This document shows positions 8,952 through 18,146 of a stretch of 59,656 nt of DNA, piece by piece; position 1 is the stretch's first letter; each line of letters opens with the position of its first letter. The position numbers and the translations under genes are program-made. The stretch is from positions 1 to 59,656 of the forward strand of contig CAIYLW010000078.1 in assembly GCA_903927185.1 (NCBI GenBank), in the 5' to 3' direction. This DNA is from an uncultured Bacteroidota bacterium (GTDB lineage Bacteria > Bacteroidota > Bacteroidia > Chitinophagales > Chitinophagaceae). The notes under the pieces are model-generated. The model saw only the letters and a program-made list of their open reading frames with translations, had not been told where the DNA came from and ran no database searches.

Positions 8952-9716
8952 TTAATTTCTTGTGGTACGTGCTGAGCTGGCACTACTTCCACTACTCTTT
9001 ACCCCACCGCTATTACCACCGGCACTGCTATTGGTAATTGAATAATTGCTGCTATTATTGCTACTTGTTCTGCTATTATCAAAAGTACGTATAGTCCTAT
9101 CATATGAATCTGTAGAACTGCCAAATACTTTTTTAACAAGATTACTGAAACTATTAGCACTAGGTGTGCTATAGTTCAGGTTGTTATAACCTGCTTTTGG
9201 ATTATTGAAAGGGTAATTATTGTTATTCGAATAAGTTTTATTCTTGTATGCGCTGATACTGCTCTCGCTTATTGTTCCAACAGTTGATTTGGGATTATAA
9301 TAATTTACTAAAGTATAATAGGGGTTACCTAAATTATAAATAGGTTTATAAAATCCATTACCCCAACCTAAATTCCAATTGTTTAAACCATAATAATTGC
9401 TATACCCCATCGAACTATAATAATTAAAAGAACCAAAGTCGTAACGGCTATCGTTCCAGTAACTATAATCGTCTAGCATATTCCAACGATAATAATTACT
9501 CACTTTCATACGTAGAAATTGCTCGTCTGTGGCACTTACATAATTATCATACTGTTCTCTTTGTGCCTGATCTTTCACAATAGCAGCTTTTTCTAACGCT
9601 GGTTTTCCAGGAGAAAAATATACATCATCTGGTGTCTGATCTGACTTGTAGGCAGTTGAACAACTCGAAACAAATAATCCCATTCCAAGCACTGTAAAAA
9701 GTAGACTGTTTTTCAT
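8952..9716 (-). CDS. Tyr/Asn/Ser-rich putative lipoprotein
   Basis: A 254-residue protein starting at the ATG at 9716, with a lipoprotein signal peptide ending in 'LFVSSC'. An upstream in-frame codon at 9758 would bury the signal and is unlikely. The middle is very rich in Tyr, Trp, Asn and Gly (for example 'YYGLNNWNLGWGNGFY'). The C-terminal third is low-complexity Ser/Asn/Gly and ends 'SARTTRN'. I do not recognise a characterised domain. It is probably anchored in the outer membrane, next to a FadL-like porin gene. Confidence is high that it is a gene and low on function. Confidence 0.75.
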   Translation of the reverse strand: MKNSLLFTVLGMGLFVSSCSTAYKSDQTPDDVYFSPGKPALEKAAIVKDQAQREQYDNYVSATDEQFLRMKVSNYYRWNMLDDYSYWNDSRYDFGSFNYYSSMGYSNYYGLNNWNLGWGNGFYKPIYNLGNPYYTLVNYYNPKSTVGTISESSISAYKNKTYSNNNNYPFNNPKAGYNNLNYSTPSANSFSNLVKKVFGSSTDSYDRTIRTFDNSRTSSNNSSNYSITNSSAGGNSGGVKSSGSSASSARTTRN

Positions 9717-9753
9717 GGTGATAGGTTTGAACGTTAGATAATGTGAAGTTACA

Positions 9754-9761
9754 TACATTTG
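9754..9761 (+). promoter_or_regulatory. -7 box TAcaTTTG of proS
   Basis: TAcaTTTG lies 89 bases before the proS ATG. A TTTG at 9726-9729 is a possible -33 box at a slightly long distance (24 bases). The predicted leader is about 80 bases. Confidence 0.45.
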
Positions 9762-9850
9762 CGATGCTTAAGGCATACTATATATAACGTCAAATATTAT
9801 GCTATGTTAAGATATAAACAATGGTTATTTGTTAAATAAATATTAAAAAA

Positions 9851-11329
9851 ATGGGTAAGGAAATTGCTACTAGGGAACTGGATTATTCGCAATGGTATAA
9901 CGACCTTGTAATTAAAGGGCAACTCGCTGATTACAGTGCGGTTAGAGGATGTATGGTTATAAAACCATACGGTTACGCCCTTTGGGAAAACATGAGAGAT
10001 GTGTTAGATAGAAAGTTCAAAGACACGGGGCATCAAAATGCCTATTTCCCTTTGTTTGTTCCTAAAAGTTTATTTGAGGCGGAAGAAAAAAATGCCGAGG
10101 GCTTTGCTAAAGAATGCGCTGTTGTTACACACTACCGTTTAAAATCCGACGAAAACAACCCCGGCAAACTTATCGTGGATCCAGAGGCAAAGCTTGAAGA
10201 AGAGCTTGTTGTTAGGCCAACGAGTGAAGCAATTATTTGGAGTACTTATAAGGGCTGGATTCAATCATACCGCGATTTGCCTATTTTGGTTAATCAGTGG
10301 GCAAATGTAGTTCGTTGGGAAATGCGTACTCGTTTGTTTTTACGTACCGCTGAATTTTTATGGCAAGAGGGTCATACTGCCCATGCAACCAAGGAAGAAG
10401 CGATGATTGAAACTAAATTAATGTTGGATGTGTATGCCGATTTTGCTGAAAATTGGATGGCTTTGCCTGTAATTAAGGGAATAAAAACCCCTAATGAGCG
10501 GTTTGCGGGTGCCGAAGAAACTTATTGTATTGAAGCTATGATGCAAGATGGCAAAGCATTACAAGCTGGGACTTCCCATTTCTTAGGTCAAAATTTTGCA
10601 AAAGCATTTGATGTAAAGTTTAGTGATAAAGAAAACAAATTGGAATATGTTTGGGCAACTAGCTGGGGAGTTAGTACCAGATTAATTGGAGCTTTGGTAA
10701 TGGCTCATAGCGATGATGATGGATTGATTTTGCCTCCTAGAATTGCGCCAATTCAGGTAGTAATTGTACCCATTTATAAGGGTGAAGAACAGAAATCGCA
10801 ACTGGATGAAAAAGTGCATGCGATAGTAAAAGGGTTAAAAGACCTAGGAATTTCTGTAAAATACGACGATTCAGATAATCAACGCCCAGGATGGAAATTT
10901 GCAGAATATGAATTGAAAGGTGTGCCAGTTCGTTTGGCAATTGGTGCAAGAGATTTGCAAAACAATGTGATAGAAGTTGCACGCAGAGATACCAAAGAAA
11001 AACAAAGTGTAAGCTTAGAAGGTATCGAGCAATACATCAAGAACTTGTTAGAAGAAATTCAACAAAATATTTACAACAGAGCCCTTGCATATAGAGATGA
11101 TCATATTACATGTGCAGATACCTGGGATGAGTTTGTACATCTTTTAGATACAAAAGCTGGCTTCATTTCCGCCCATTGGGATGGATCTTCAGAAACAGAA
11201 GATAAGATTAAGGAATTAGCAAAAGCAACCATTCGTTGTATTCCTTTAAATAATCCATTAGAAGAAGGCAAATGTATTTTTACTGGAAATCCATCCAAAC
11301 AAAGAGTATTGTTTGCAAGAGCGTATTAA
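9851..11329 (+). CDS. proS: Proline--tRNA ligase, type 3 (archaeal/eukaryotic-like)
   Basis: Charges tRNA-Pro. At 492 residues with no editing insertion it matches the archaeal/eukaryotic-like class used by many Bacteroidota, not the long bacterial type. Class II aminoacyl-tRNA synthetase motifs are visible: '[10 protein letters not shown]', motif 2 '[19 protein letters not shown]', and motif 3 '[19 protein letters not shown]' followed by '[14 protein letters not shown]', which opens the anticodon-binding domain. The C-terminal domain contains 'CIPL' and 'CIFTG', a possible zinc-site remnant. It stands alone between a divergent lipoprotein gene and a strong terminator. Confidence 0.96.
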   Translation: MGKEIATRELDYSQWYNDLVIKGQLADYSAVRGCMVIKPYGYALWENMRDVLDRKFKDTGHQNAYFPLFVPKSLFEAEEKNAEGFAKECAVVTHYRLKSDENNPGKLIVDPEAKLEEELVVRPTSEAIIWSTYKGWIQSYRDLPILVNQWANVVRWEMRTRLFLRTAEFLWQEGHTAHATKEEAMIETKLMLDVYADFAENWMALPVIKGIKTPNERFAGAEETYCIEAMMQDGKALQAGTSHFLGQNFAKAFDVKFSDKENKLEYVWATSWGVSTRLIGALVMAHSDDDGLILPPRIAPIQVVIVPIYKGEEQKSQLDEKVHAIVKGLKDLGISVKYDDSDNQRPGWKFAEYELKGVPVRLAIGARDLQNNVIEVARRDTKEKQSVSLEGIEQYIKNLLEEIQQNIYNRALAYRDDHITCADTWDEFVHLLDTKAGFISAHWDGSSETEDKIKELAKATIRCIPLNNPLEEGKCIFTGNPSKQRVLFARAY

Positions 11330-11349
11330 TATGATTCATATAATTTTAA

Positions 11350-11383
11350 AGCCGTCCCGATTGCTCTGGACGGCTCTTGTTTT
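11350..11383 (+). terminator. Rho-independent terminator after proS
   Basis: AGCCGTCC (11350-11357) pairs with GGACGGCT (11368-11375) around a 10-base loop, followed by CTTGTTTTT. Confidence 0.9.
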
Positions 11384-11414
11384 TAATTTTGATTTTTGAT
11401 TTTTCACTTTTTAT
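11380..11414. repeat. 7-bp tandem repeat (TTTTNAN) between proS terminator and truB
   Basis: Five heptamers follow in register: TTTTTAA, TTTTGAT, TTTTGAT, TTTTCAC, TTTTTAT. They fill the whole gap from the proS terminator to the truB start codon. Similar units occur at 40323-40357 and, in reverse complement, at 54954-54981. Confidence 0.55.
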
Positions 11415-12128
11415 ATGCAAACATTACAATCTTTTTTAGATGGACAATTAGTACTGATTGATAAGTCGATGGAATGGACATCGTTTGATGCTTCCAATAA
11501 AATAAGAAGCCTTATTAAGGTAAAAAAAGTAGGGCATGCGGGTACGCTTGATCCTTTAGCTACCGGCCTTCTGATAATCTGTACAGGTAAATTCACGAAG
11601 AAGATTAATGAGTATATGGGGATGGAAAAAGAATATATTGGAACGATTACTCTTGGAGCCACAACACCCACCTTTGATTTGGAATCTTATCCTGAAAATT
11701 TTAAATCAACCGAACATTTATCAGAATTAATAATTCAAGCCGCTACTAAAAAATTTGAAGGTGATATATTGCAATATCCACCTCAACATTCTGCCATAAA
11801 AAAAAATGGGGAGCGTCTTTATGTTTCTGCGAGAAAAGGCATTGCGGTGGAAGTGCAAGCACGACCGGTAACAATTCGATCTTTCAGTATTGTAAAAATT
11901 GAACTTCCGATTCTGCATTTTAAAGTGATATGTTCTACTGGAACATATATAAGAAGCTTAGCTAACGATTTTGGCGCAGAATTAGGTGTGGGTGGATATA
12001 TGAGCAGTTTACGTAGAACACGCATTGGAGATTTTCACGTGGATGATGCAAAAACAATTATGCAATTCGAACAAGAAATTAAACTGCTTCGAGCTTCATT
12101 AGAAGGGGAGGCCAATACCCAATTGTAA
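11415..12128 (+). CDS. truB: tRNA pseudouridine(55) synthase
   Basis: TruB makes the pseudouridine at position 55 in the T-loop of tRNAs. The catalytic motif 'GHAGTLDPLATGLL' with the nucleophile Asp46 is intact, followed by 'KEYIGTITLGATTPTFD' and the 'STGTYIRSLANDFG' signature. The length (237 aa) is that of the short form without a large PUA extension. The last 30 bases overlap the 3' end of the convergent TamL gene. A heptamer repeat directly precedes its start codon. Confidence 0.95.
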   Translation: MQTLQSFLDGQLVLIDKSMEWTSFDASNKIRSLIKVKKVGHAGTLDPLATGLLIICTGKFTKKINEYMGMEKEYIGTITLGATTPTFDLESYPENFKSTEHLSELIIQAATKKFEGDILQYPPQHSAIKKNGERLYVSARKGIAVEVQARPVTIRSFSIVKIELPILHFKVICSTGTYIRSLANDFGAELGVGGYMSSLRRTRIGDFHVDDAKTIMQFEQEIKLLRASLEGEANTQL

Positions 12129-14504
12129 CGCAAAATTGGGAACTTGCAAACCGTTAGGACGAACATCGGTCCAATTAAATTTATTGATACTCATCCAGCC
12201 GTTATTGCCCATACGCACAGGGTCTTTTACTTTATACGCAAAGTCCAATCTGATCATAAAATAAGTAAAGTCGATTCTTACGCCAGTGCCCATCCCAATT
12301 GCAAGATCCTTGCCTAGATTTGATAAAGAAAATACAGAAGAAGGATCATTAGGAATCTTTTTTACATTCCAGATATTACCGATATCTGAATACAGTGCAC
12401 TTCCAATTTTAACCCCTGCAATAGTGGCAATATTAAATCGATATTCAATGTTGCCTTCTAATGCCATATCTCCATATCGGTCACGAAAACTACTGGTGGA
12501 AATACTATCATAAGTAGATGAACTGCCTAATCCTAATTGTCTTAAGCCCCAAGCACGCATGCTATATGGACCACCTAATGAAAACTGTTTAAAAAAAGGA
12601 AGCGAAGGGGACTTGTTTCCGGGATAGGTGCCATAGTTATATCCAAAGCCAGCAAAGGCTCGATAAGCTAAGATAGATTTTTGGTACTTTTTTGTTTGTT
12701 TGTACTCGGCTTCTAATTTAATATATCTATAGATATTATTTTTCAATTGTTGAATAGCGCCAAACAATAAACCAGTTTCCTCTACTCCCAAACGGAGATA
12801 CTGATTCTTCCCATTTGCAGTATTGAATGTTCTTACAAAAGATAAACTCTGACTAAATATATTGCCAGTATTAAATGAATTTCTTAAGAATGGATTTTTC
12901 ATAAAAAGGGTATCCAAGCCTGGAAGCGTATCTAAAGAATAGAGTTCTACATTGATAGGTTTAAATAACCAAGTATTCTGATTCTCAGCTCTGCGATAAG
13001 TCTTTTTCCATTCATAACCCCAGCTACCCACTATAGAATGCAGTTTATAATAATTTTTTCTGTCAACATACGAGGCATTGATGGAAAGTAATGTTCTTTT
13101 ATTATCTAATGTTCTTAAACCTTTCCATCTGTTAAATGGCTGAATCAACCTGGGAAATGCAAAAGTTTGTCCGGCACTGATATTAAAAGTTTGAGCTAAT
13201 TGATTACTTGCAGAATTACTGCTTCCTAAATTCAAATTTAATTCCACTCCAGTTCTGAAATTTGTAACTGATTGAATGGCTTGCTTCCATACATTTCTAT
13301 TTCTGTATGACAAATTTGTTGATATTCCGAACAGATTTCCAGCACCAATGTCTCCGGTATTTCTGCTTCCCTCCAAATCAACTGTAAAGTTTTGTTTTAA
13401 AGTAGGAGTCAGGAAGAAATAAAAATCAAGTGTGTCTTTATCTCTCGGTACAATCTTACCATCCACTTGTTGCCAAGCTCCAACCTGACCAAGGGTATTC
13501 ATTGATTTAAAATAGAGTGACTCATTATAAATTTCTCCGTGAGCAAAAAATGTGTGTTCTTTTAATGGGCTATAATGAAATTTCCCTTGTTTGTAACGCA
13601 TCCATACATTGCCTATTTGTTCTTCCAAAAAGCTTTTGTCAAAAGGAAGACTATCTGATACATCACTAAGTTTTGTTTCTGGATAAAAATAAATATTGCC
13701 TATCGAATATTGTATAAGCTTACTTGAATCATAAGTAGGTCTCTTTTTTAAGTAAATATCCCAATTAGGATTTTCAAGCCGTTTTCTAGCGGTTGCAGCA
13801 ATTAATTGTGCTTGCTTATAAGGACTCAAAGTAATATTCATTAAACTTATATCAGAACTATCTACTTCTGCATATATATCTTCCTTGGTGAATTTATAAT
13901 AGCCTTTGTCGCGATAAATTTTGATTAATCTATCAAGCTCATCATTCATAATTTGTTTACTATAATTATCGCCTTTTTTTAAAAGTGTACCTTTCATTTT
14001 TTGAAAAGTAAGGGCTTGTAAACTAGAATCATCTAATTGATAATCGATTGAATCAATCGTGATATTTTTTCCTGGAGTTACATTCATCAATGCATGCACT
14101 CTTATTTGATTGCCTATTGTATCAAACCTAATACTATCTTTAATATTCGAATAGTAATAACCTTGTGAATTCAAGTAGGCGGTCATGAAGTTTCTTGATC
14201 TGGTTACGTTTACTGTATCAAACGTAGGTGGGTTATTGATTCGATACCAGAATAATACTCTTTGTTCTTTTCTAGCTTTTAGGCTATCATCCCAATAATT
14301 ATCAAGATCCAACGCTAATCTTTTCTTTTCGTCTTTTGAACTGGCACCATGCACTACCACTTTATTAGAATAGATAAATGCGGTGTTTAATGGATAATCT
14401 TTTACGTTAGTTCTGCGTTCTTCCGAGCAGGAAACCAACTGTAATAAAGAGATGATCCCTATTAGCCACAAAAACCTATTAACTTTAACCCCGGTGAAAC
14501 GCAT
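12099..14504 (-). CDS. tamL: TamL-type Omp85 lipoprotein (BamA/TamA family)
   Basis: An 801-residue outer membrane protein of the Omp85 family. The N-terminus is a lipoprotein signal with lipobox 'LVSC' (Cys26), which distinguishes the Bacteroidota TamL form from BamA. POTRA-like beta/alpha modules occupy roughly residues 30-330 (e.g. 'NFMTAYLNSQGYYYSNI'). The 16-strand barrel follows from about 380 to the end, with the conserved 'GGPYSMRAWGLRQLG' loop and a C-terminal Phe. TamL is thought to act with TamB in moving proteins or lipids into the outer membrane; tamB is not in this window. Its start codon is only 5 bp from the divergent methyltransferase gene. Confidence 0.87.
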   Translation of the reverse strand: MRFTGVKVNRFLWLIGIISLLQLVSCSEERRTNVKDYPLNTAFIYSNKVVVHGASSKDEKKRLALDLDNYWDDSLKARKEQRVLFWYRINNPPTFDTVNVTRSRNFMTAYLNSQGYYYSNIKDSIRFDTIGNQIRVHALMNVTPGKNITIDSIDYQLDDSSLQALTFQKMKGTLLKKGDNYSKQIMNDELDRLIKIYRDKGYYKFTKEDIYAEVDSSDISLMNITLSPYKQAQLIAATARKRLENPNWDIYLKKRPTYDSSKLIQYSIGNIYFYPETKLSDVSDSLPFDKSFLEEQIGNVWMRYKQGKFHYSPLKEHTFFAHGEIYNESLYFKSMNTLGQVGAWQQVDGKIVPRDKDTLDFYFFLTPTLKQNFTVDLEGSRNTGDIGAGNLFGISTNLSYRNRNVWKQAIQSVTNFRTGVELNLNLGSSNSASNQLAQTFNISAGQTFAFPRLIQPFNRWKGLRTLDNKRTLLSINASYVDRKNYYKLHSIVGSWGYEWKKTYRRAENQNTWLFKPINVELYSLDTLPGLDTLFMKNPFLRNSFNTGNIFSQSLSFVRTFNTANGKNQYLRLGVEETGLLFGAIQQLKNNIYRYIKLEAEYKQTKKYQKSILAYRAFAGFGYNYGTYPGNKSPSLPFFKQFSLGGPYSMRAWGLRQLGLGSSSTYDSISTSSFRDRYGDMALEGNIEYRFNIATIAGVKIGSALYSDIGNIWNVKKIPNDPSSVFSLSNLGKDLAIGMGTGVRIDFTYFMIRLDFAYKVKDPVRMGNNGWMSINKFNWTDVRPNGLQVPNFALQLGIGLPF

Positions 14505-14509
14505 ATGTT

Positions 14510-15235
14510 ATGTTAAGCAAAAATGAACTCAAATATATTCAATCTTTGTGCCAGAAAAAACAAAGAGCACAAGAAGGTCTGTTTTTAGCAGAAGGTCCCA
14601 AGCTTGCTAGGGAGCTTCTGAATAGCGACTATCAGGTTGAAAAGTTATATGCAACAGAAGAATGGCTGGCTGACAATAAGGTAGATGTGGATGCTACCGT
14701 TGTAACAGAAATTGAATTAGGCAAGATGAGTACACTTCAAACCCCGAATGAAGTGTTGCTGATGTGTCGTCAAAAAACAGATTTGGGTGAGCCAGCTTTT
14801 AAAAATAAGGTTAGTATAGTGCTTGATGGATTGCAAGATCCTGGCAATTTGGGAACGATTATAAGAATTGCCGATTGGTTTGGTATTTCTCAAATTATTG
14901 CCAGCGAGGATACGGTAGAATTTTATAATCCTAAAGTTATCCAAAGTACGATGGGAAGTTTTATTCGGGTAAAATGCTGGTATCGCAACCTGACTGAAAT
15001 ACTTTCATCAATTAATATGCCTATTTATGGGGCACTTTTAAAGGGACAATCTATTAATCAGATAAGTCCTTTAAAAGAAGGGATATTGATAATTGGTAAT
15101 GAATCAAAAGGAATCAGAGAAACAACGTTGCCTTTTATTACTAAAGCAGTAACCATACCAAGAATCGGACAAGCAGAATCATTAAATGCGGCAGTTGCTA
15201 CTGGCATTTTATTATCTCATCTTTGCGAAAAATAA
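14510..15235 (+). CDS. TrmH/SpoU-family RNA 2'-O-methyltransferase
   Basis: A SAM-dependent RNA ribose methyltransferase of the SPOUT class, 241 aa. The N-terminal ~90 residues form the small RNA-binding domain ('FLAEGPKLARELL'). The C-terminal knot carries the three SpoU motifs: 'LDGLQDPGNLGTIIRIADWFG', 'IIGNESKGI' and 'IPRIGQAESLNAAVATGILL'. Targets in this family are 23S rRNA or tRNA nucleotides, and which one applies cannot be read here. It is divergent from tamL with almost no intergenic DNA, so its promoter must lie inside the tamL 5' coding region. Confidence 0.9.
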   Translation: MLSKNELKYIQSLCQKKQRAQEGLFLAEGPKLARELLNSDYQVEKLYATEEWLADNKVDVDATVVTEIELGKMSTLQTPNEVLLMCRQKTDLGEPAFKNKVSIVLDGLQDPGNLGTIIRIADWFGISQIIASEDTVEFYNPKVIQSTMGSFIRVKCWYRNLTEILSSINMPIYGALLKGQSINQISPLKEGILIIGNESKGIRETTLPFITKAVTIPRIGQAESLNAAVATGILLSHLCEK

Positions 15236-15241
15236 TATCGA

Positions 15242-16474
15242 TTAACGGAACTGTATTGCTTTTGTTGGTTGAATTCTTTTGATGATCAATGTTGGAATAA
15301 TTAGCGATAAATAACATACCAATGCAGTGCTTAAGCATACTGCAAATACCTGCCACCAAATGATATAAATTGGAGCCTCTGACACATAATATGACGACTC
15401 GTCCAATTTAATGATACCAGTGTATTTTTGAATTAAACAAATGCCAATTCCTGCTACAAAACCAATGCCAATACCCGCAATAGTTATTACACTTGCATGA
15501 TATAGAAATAACTTTTGAATTAACCAGTCATTTGCCCCCAATGCCTTAAGGATCCCCACCATTCTAGTTCTTTCTAAAATCAAAATCAATAAACAGGTAA
15601 TTAAATTAATGATGGCTACTAATGCCATCACTACAAAAATAACATTCCGATTTACATCTTGAATATTTAACCAATCAAATATATTGGGATATACTTCTCG
15701 TATAGTTTTGCTCATCCATTCGGGAGGTAATTTTTCTGCCAAATGAGTTGAGATACTATCCATTTGATGATAATCAGTTACGAAAATTTCATAACCACCC
15801 GTTTCATCAGTAGCCCAATTACCCATCTTACGAATGAGCTGTTGATCACCAATTACAAAGAGTTTGTCATACTCTTCAATTCCTGTTTTGTAGATAGCAG
15901 AAACAGAAAGTTTTCTATAATTTCTACTACCATCAATGCTGGAAATAAAATAGATATGAATTGTGTCGTACAGTTTTAATTTTAATTGTTTGGCTAACTG
16001 TGCAGAAACAATGATGTCTTTACTATAAGTACTATCATTGAAATGTAACCAATGACCTTCTTTTATAAAGGGTTTAAGTTGTGAACTATCATAATTAGGT
16101 TCAATACCTTTCAATAATACGCCCTCAATCTCTTTATTCTTTTCAATTATTGCCGACTTAGTAGCGAAAGTTTGTAATTGAAATACCCCGGTTTCCCGTT
16201 TGATAATATCCTCAACTTGTTTATTTTTTTTGATGGGAGTTTCTTCTGCTACTAATGACTTATTTGGTTCGAATTTTTGTACTCGAATATGCCCCCAAAA
16301 GCTAAATACTTTACTGGAAACAGTCTGCTGGAATCCATTCACAAATGCCAAAGTGATGATCATTGACATAACACTAACGGCGGTAGCGGCTATGGATAGA
16401 CGGATAATAAATCTTGCAAACGATTTTTGCTTAGTGAATGCGATCTTTTTGGCGATATTAAAAGCAAGACTCAA
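15242..16474 (-). CDS. LolC/LolE-type ABC transporter permease (FtsX family)
   Basis: A 410-residue inner-membrane permease. One helix near residues 25-50 is followed by a large periplasmic MacB-like domain (~55-265). Three helices then follow (about 275-300, 325-350 and 375-400), the FtsX/LolE layout. 'LERTRMVGILKALGANDWLI' is the typical coupling-helix sequence facing the ATPase. LolCDE extracts lipoproteins from the inner membrane for delivery to the outer membrane. The partner ATPase LolD is not adjacent. A well-formed promoter lies upstream, and the 3' end meets the convergent methyltransferase gene with a 6-bp gap. Confidence 0.87.
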   Translation of the reverse strand: MSLAFNIAKKIAFTKQKSFARFIIRLSIAATAVSVMSMIITLAFVNGFQQTVSSKVFSFWGHIRVQKFEPNKSLVAEETPIKKNKQVEDIIKRETGVFQLQTFATKSAIIEKNKEIEGVLLKGIEPNYDSSQLKPFIKEGHWLHFNDSTYSKDIIVSAQLAKQLKLKLYDTIHIYFISSIDGSRNYRKLSVSAIYKTGIEEYDKLFVIGDQQLIRKMGNWATDETGGYEIFVTDYHQMDSISTHLAEKLPPEWMSKTIREVYPNIFDWLNIQDVNRNVIFVVMALVAIINLITCLLILILERTRMVGILKALGANDWLIQKLFLYHASVITIAGIGIGFVAGIGICLIQKYTGIIKLDESSYYVSEAPIYIIWWQVFAVCLSTALVCYLSLIIPTLIIKRIQPTKAIQFR

Positions 16475-16493
16475 GAAATAGGTTTTAGTAACT

Positions 16494-16525
16494 CAAAACT
16501 ACATTGCCGCCTCGAATGCAGCAAA
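16494..16525 (-). promoter_or_regulatory. Promoter of the LolC/E-type gene (TTTG, N20, TAgtTTTG)
   Basis: On the minus strand TTTG (16525-16522) and TAgtTTTG (16501-16494) are 20 bases apart, 20 bases upstream of the start codon. The -33 box sits in a CAAAAGCTTTTG palindrome. Confidence 0.6.
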
Positions 16526-16575
16526 AGCTTTTGTAGCTCTGAGTAATGTTGTAAGTTTAAGCTTTATTTTATGAT

Positions 16576-17844
16576 ATGAAGTTATTGATAGCCCCTTTTT
16601 TATTGTTAATCTTATTAACAGCTAAGGCACAGCGGTTGCCAGATAGATTATACTCTTCTACAATTAATGGTGTTAAGTTGTTTCAGGAAAACAATCAGTT
16701 TAGTCAGCCAATTATCCATTTAAATTCTGGAGATCAGCTAGAATTACATTTCGATGATTTAGTGGACTATCCTCAAAATTATTTCTATTCCTACGAATTG
16801 TGCAATTCCGATTGGACTCCTGCTAATGTGAATTCATTTGATTATATAAAAGGGTTTAATCAAATGCGGATTAGTCAATATAGAGTTGCTTCTATCACCA
16901 CAATGAAATATGTGCACTATCAGGCATTGTTACCTGAACGAAATTCAATTCCTATTTTAAGTGGAAACTATTTATTAAAAGTGTATAAAGATGGAGACAC
17001 TTCAAAATTAGCGTTTACTAAAAGAATATTGGTGGTAGATAAAAAGGTTTCGATAGGAGCTCAAATACAAGTTCCTTTTGACAATCAATTATCGCATTCA
17101 CATCAAAAATTACAGTTCTCTGTGGAAGCAAGGGCACTGAATTTGATGAGCCCACAGCAACTCAAAGTTGTGGTTCTTCAAAACAACAGATGGGACGATG
17201 CTGTTATAAATAAACAACCCATATTCATCAAAGAAAATATTTACGAATTTAATGGAGAGATGGATTATTTATTTCAGGCTGGAAAAGAATTTCGATGGGC
17301 CGATTTACAGAGCTTTCGTTTTGAATCAGATCGAATTGCAAAGGTAGATAGGACAGAGGAGCCGTATAAGATTTATTTGAAGGCTGATCAGGCAAGGAAT
17401 AATTTTGCTTATATCAATTTTGCCGATAGAAATGGGTATACAGAAATTAATACAACCGAGTCTGTAAATCCCTGGTGGCAGACCGATTATGCATGGGTTC
17501 ATTTTAGTTTTATTGCTCCTGGCAAACAAGCTATTCAAGGAAAATCGGTTCATCTAATTGGGGAATTAACAGGCAATCAAATTAGTGATAGTTCACTTAT
17601 GGAGTTTAGTGCTTCAGAGGGGGGCTACATTAAAAACTTATTCTTAAAACAGGGATATTATAGTTATGCTTATGTAACGAGAGATAAACAGGATTCTGAA
17701 GCCGCTTCTGATATTTCAATTACTGAGGGGAATTACTGGGAAACCGAAAATGACTATTCCATATTAGTGTATTATCGATCTCTTAATGGAAGGCATGACG
17801 AGTTGGTGGGTATAGCCTCAGTGAATTCAAGGTTTGGAAGATAG
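16576..17844 (+). CDS. Type IX secretion system plug protein (DUF5103)
   Basis: A 422-residue secreted protein with a Sec signal peptide cleaved after Ala18 (LTAKA-Q). It matches the DUF5103 family: an N-terminal beta-sandwich of the T9SS plug type ('HFDDLVDYPQNYFYSYELCNSDWTP') and a C-terminal Ig/CBM-like domain ending 'SILVYYRSLNGRHDELVG'. In Flavobacterium the Plug protein closes the SprA translocon from the periplasmic side (established for the family). Its presence implies a type IX secretion system elsewhere in this genome. No clear T9SS C-terminal sorting domain was seen on other proteins in the window. Confidence 0.9.
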   Translation: MKLLIAPFLLLILLTAKAQRLPDRLYSSTINGVKLFQENNQFSQPIIHLNSGDQLELHFDDLVDYPQNYFYSYELCNSDWTPANVNSFDYIKGFNQMRISQYRVASITTMKYVHYQALLPERNSIPILSGNYLLKVYKDGDTSKLAFTKRILVVDKKVSIGAQIQVPFDNQLSHSHQKLQFSVEARALNLMSPQQLKVVVLQNNRWDDAVINKQPIFIKENIYEFNGEMDYLFQAGKEFRWADLQSFRFESDRIAKVDRTEEPYKIYLKADQARNNFAYINFADRNGYTEINTTESVNPWWQTDYAWVHFSFIAPGKQAIQGKSVHLIGELTGNQISDSSLMEFSASEGGYIKNLFLKQGYYSYAYVTRDKQDSEAASDISITEGNYWETENDYSILVYYRSLNGRHDELVGIASVNSRFGR

Positions 17845-17902
17845 TGGAGCAATTATTTATCTCTATAATTTAAAAAAAATCGAAAAATTAACGCTCAAAC
17901 CT

Positions 17903-17910
17903 TACTTTTG
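17903..17910 (+). promoter_or_regulatory. -7 box TActTTTG of the SRP RNA gene
   Basis: TActTTTG ends five bases before the first base of the SRP RNA helix at 17915, the right distance for a Bacteroidota transcription start. No TTG is found at the -33 position. Confidence 0.55.
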
Positions 17911-17914
17911 CCGC

Positions 17915-18009
17915 GGCAGGTCTTACACGACCAGCTCCTGCTGAATCTCCCCAGGGTAGGAATACAGCAAGGATAGGTGGTTGAGCGGTGCGATGTGAGT
18001 AGCCTGCCA
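17915..18009 (+). ncRNA. ffs: Signal recognition particle RNA (4.5S-type, small bacterial SRP RNA)
   Basis: The terminal helix is GGCAGG (17915-17920) with CCTGCC (18003-18008). Inside are the conserved SRP apical elements: an AGGAATACAGCAAGG-type segment opposite CCTGCTGAATC-like bases, and a CCCCAGGG tip. These match the bacterial small SRP RNA layout (about 95 nt). A T-run directly follows (18010-18017). With Ffh, this RNA targets nascent membrane proteins to the translocon. A 92-codon ORF on the opposite strand across this gene is an artefact. The transaldolase gene follows on the same strand. Confidence 0.87.
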
Positions 18010-18019
18010 TTTTTTTTCT

Positions 18020-18048
18020 CTCGTGAATAAGTGTAAGATATTCACGAG
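18020..18048 (+). other. 9-bp perfect hairpin between SRP RNA and transaldolase gene
   Basis: CTCGTGAAT (18020-18028) pairs perfectly with ATTCACGAG (18040-18048) around an 11-base loop. It is not followed by a T-run on either strand, so it is not a simple terminator. A T-run lies before it on the plus strand. It may be a processing or stabilising structure in the leader of the transaldolase mRNA. Confidence 0.55.
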
Positions 18049-18146
18049 CCCAAAGGGGAAAGATGAATGATTTTTTTAGAGCTTTTATTTGCTCATACTC
18101 CAAAAACAGACAAATCTTTCCAATACAAAATACTAAAATTAAAAGG

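Noticed and set aside
12036..12041. CACGTG core as a possible parS site
   Set aside because: The flanks (TTTT and GATG) do not match the TGTTTCACGTGAAACA consensus, it lies inside truB, and it is 20 kb from parAB.
16200..16481. 93-codon plus-strand ORF at the 5' end of the LolC/E-type gene
   Set aside because: Antisense to the first transmembrane helix and signal region of a conserved permease.
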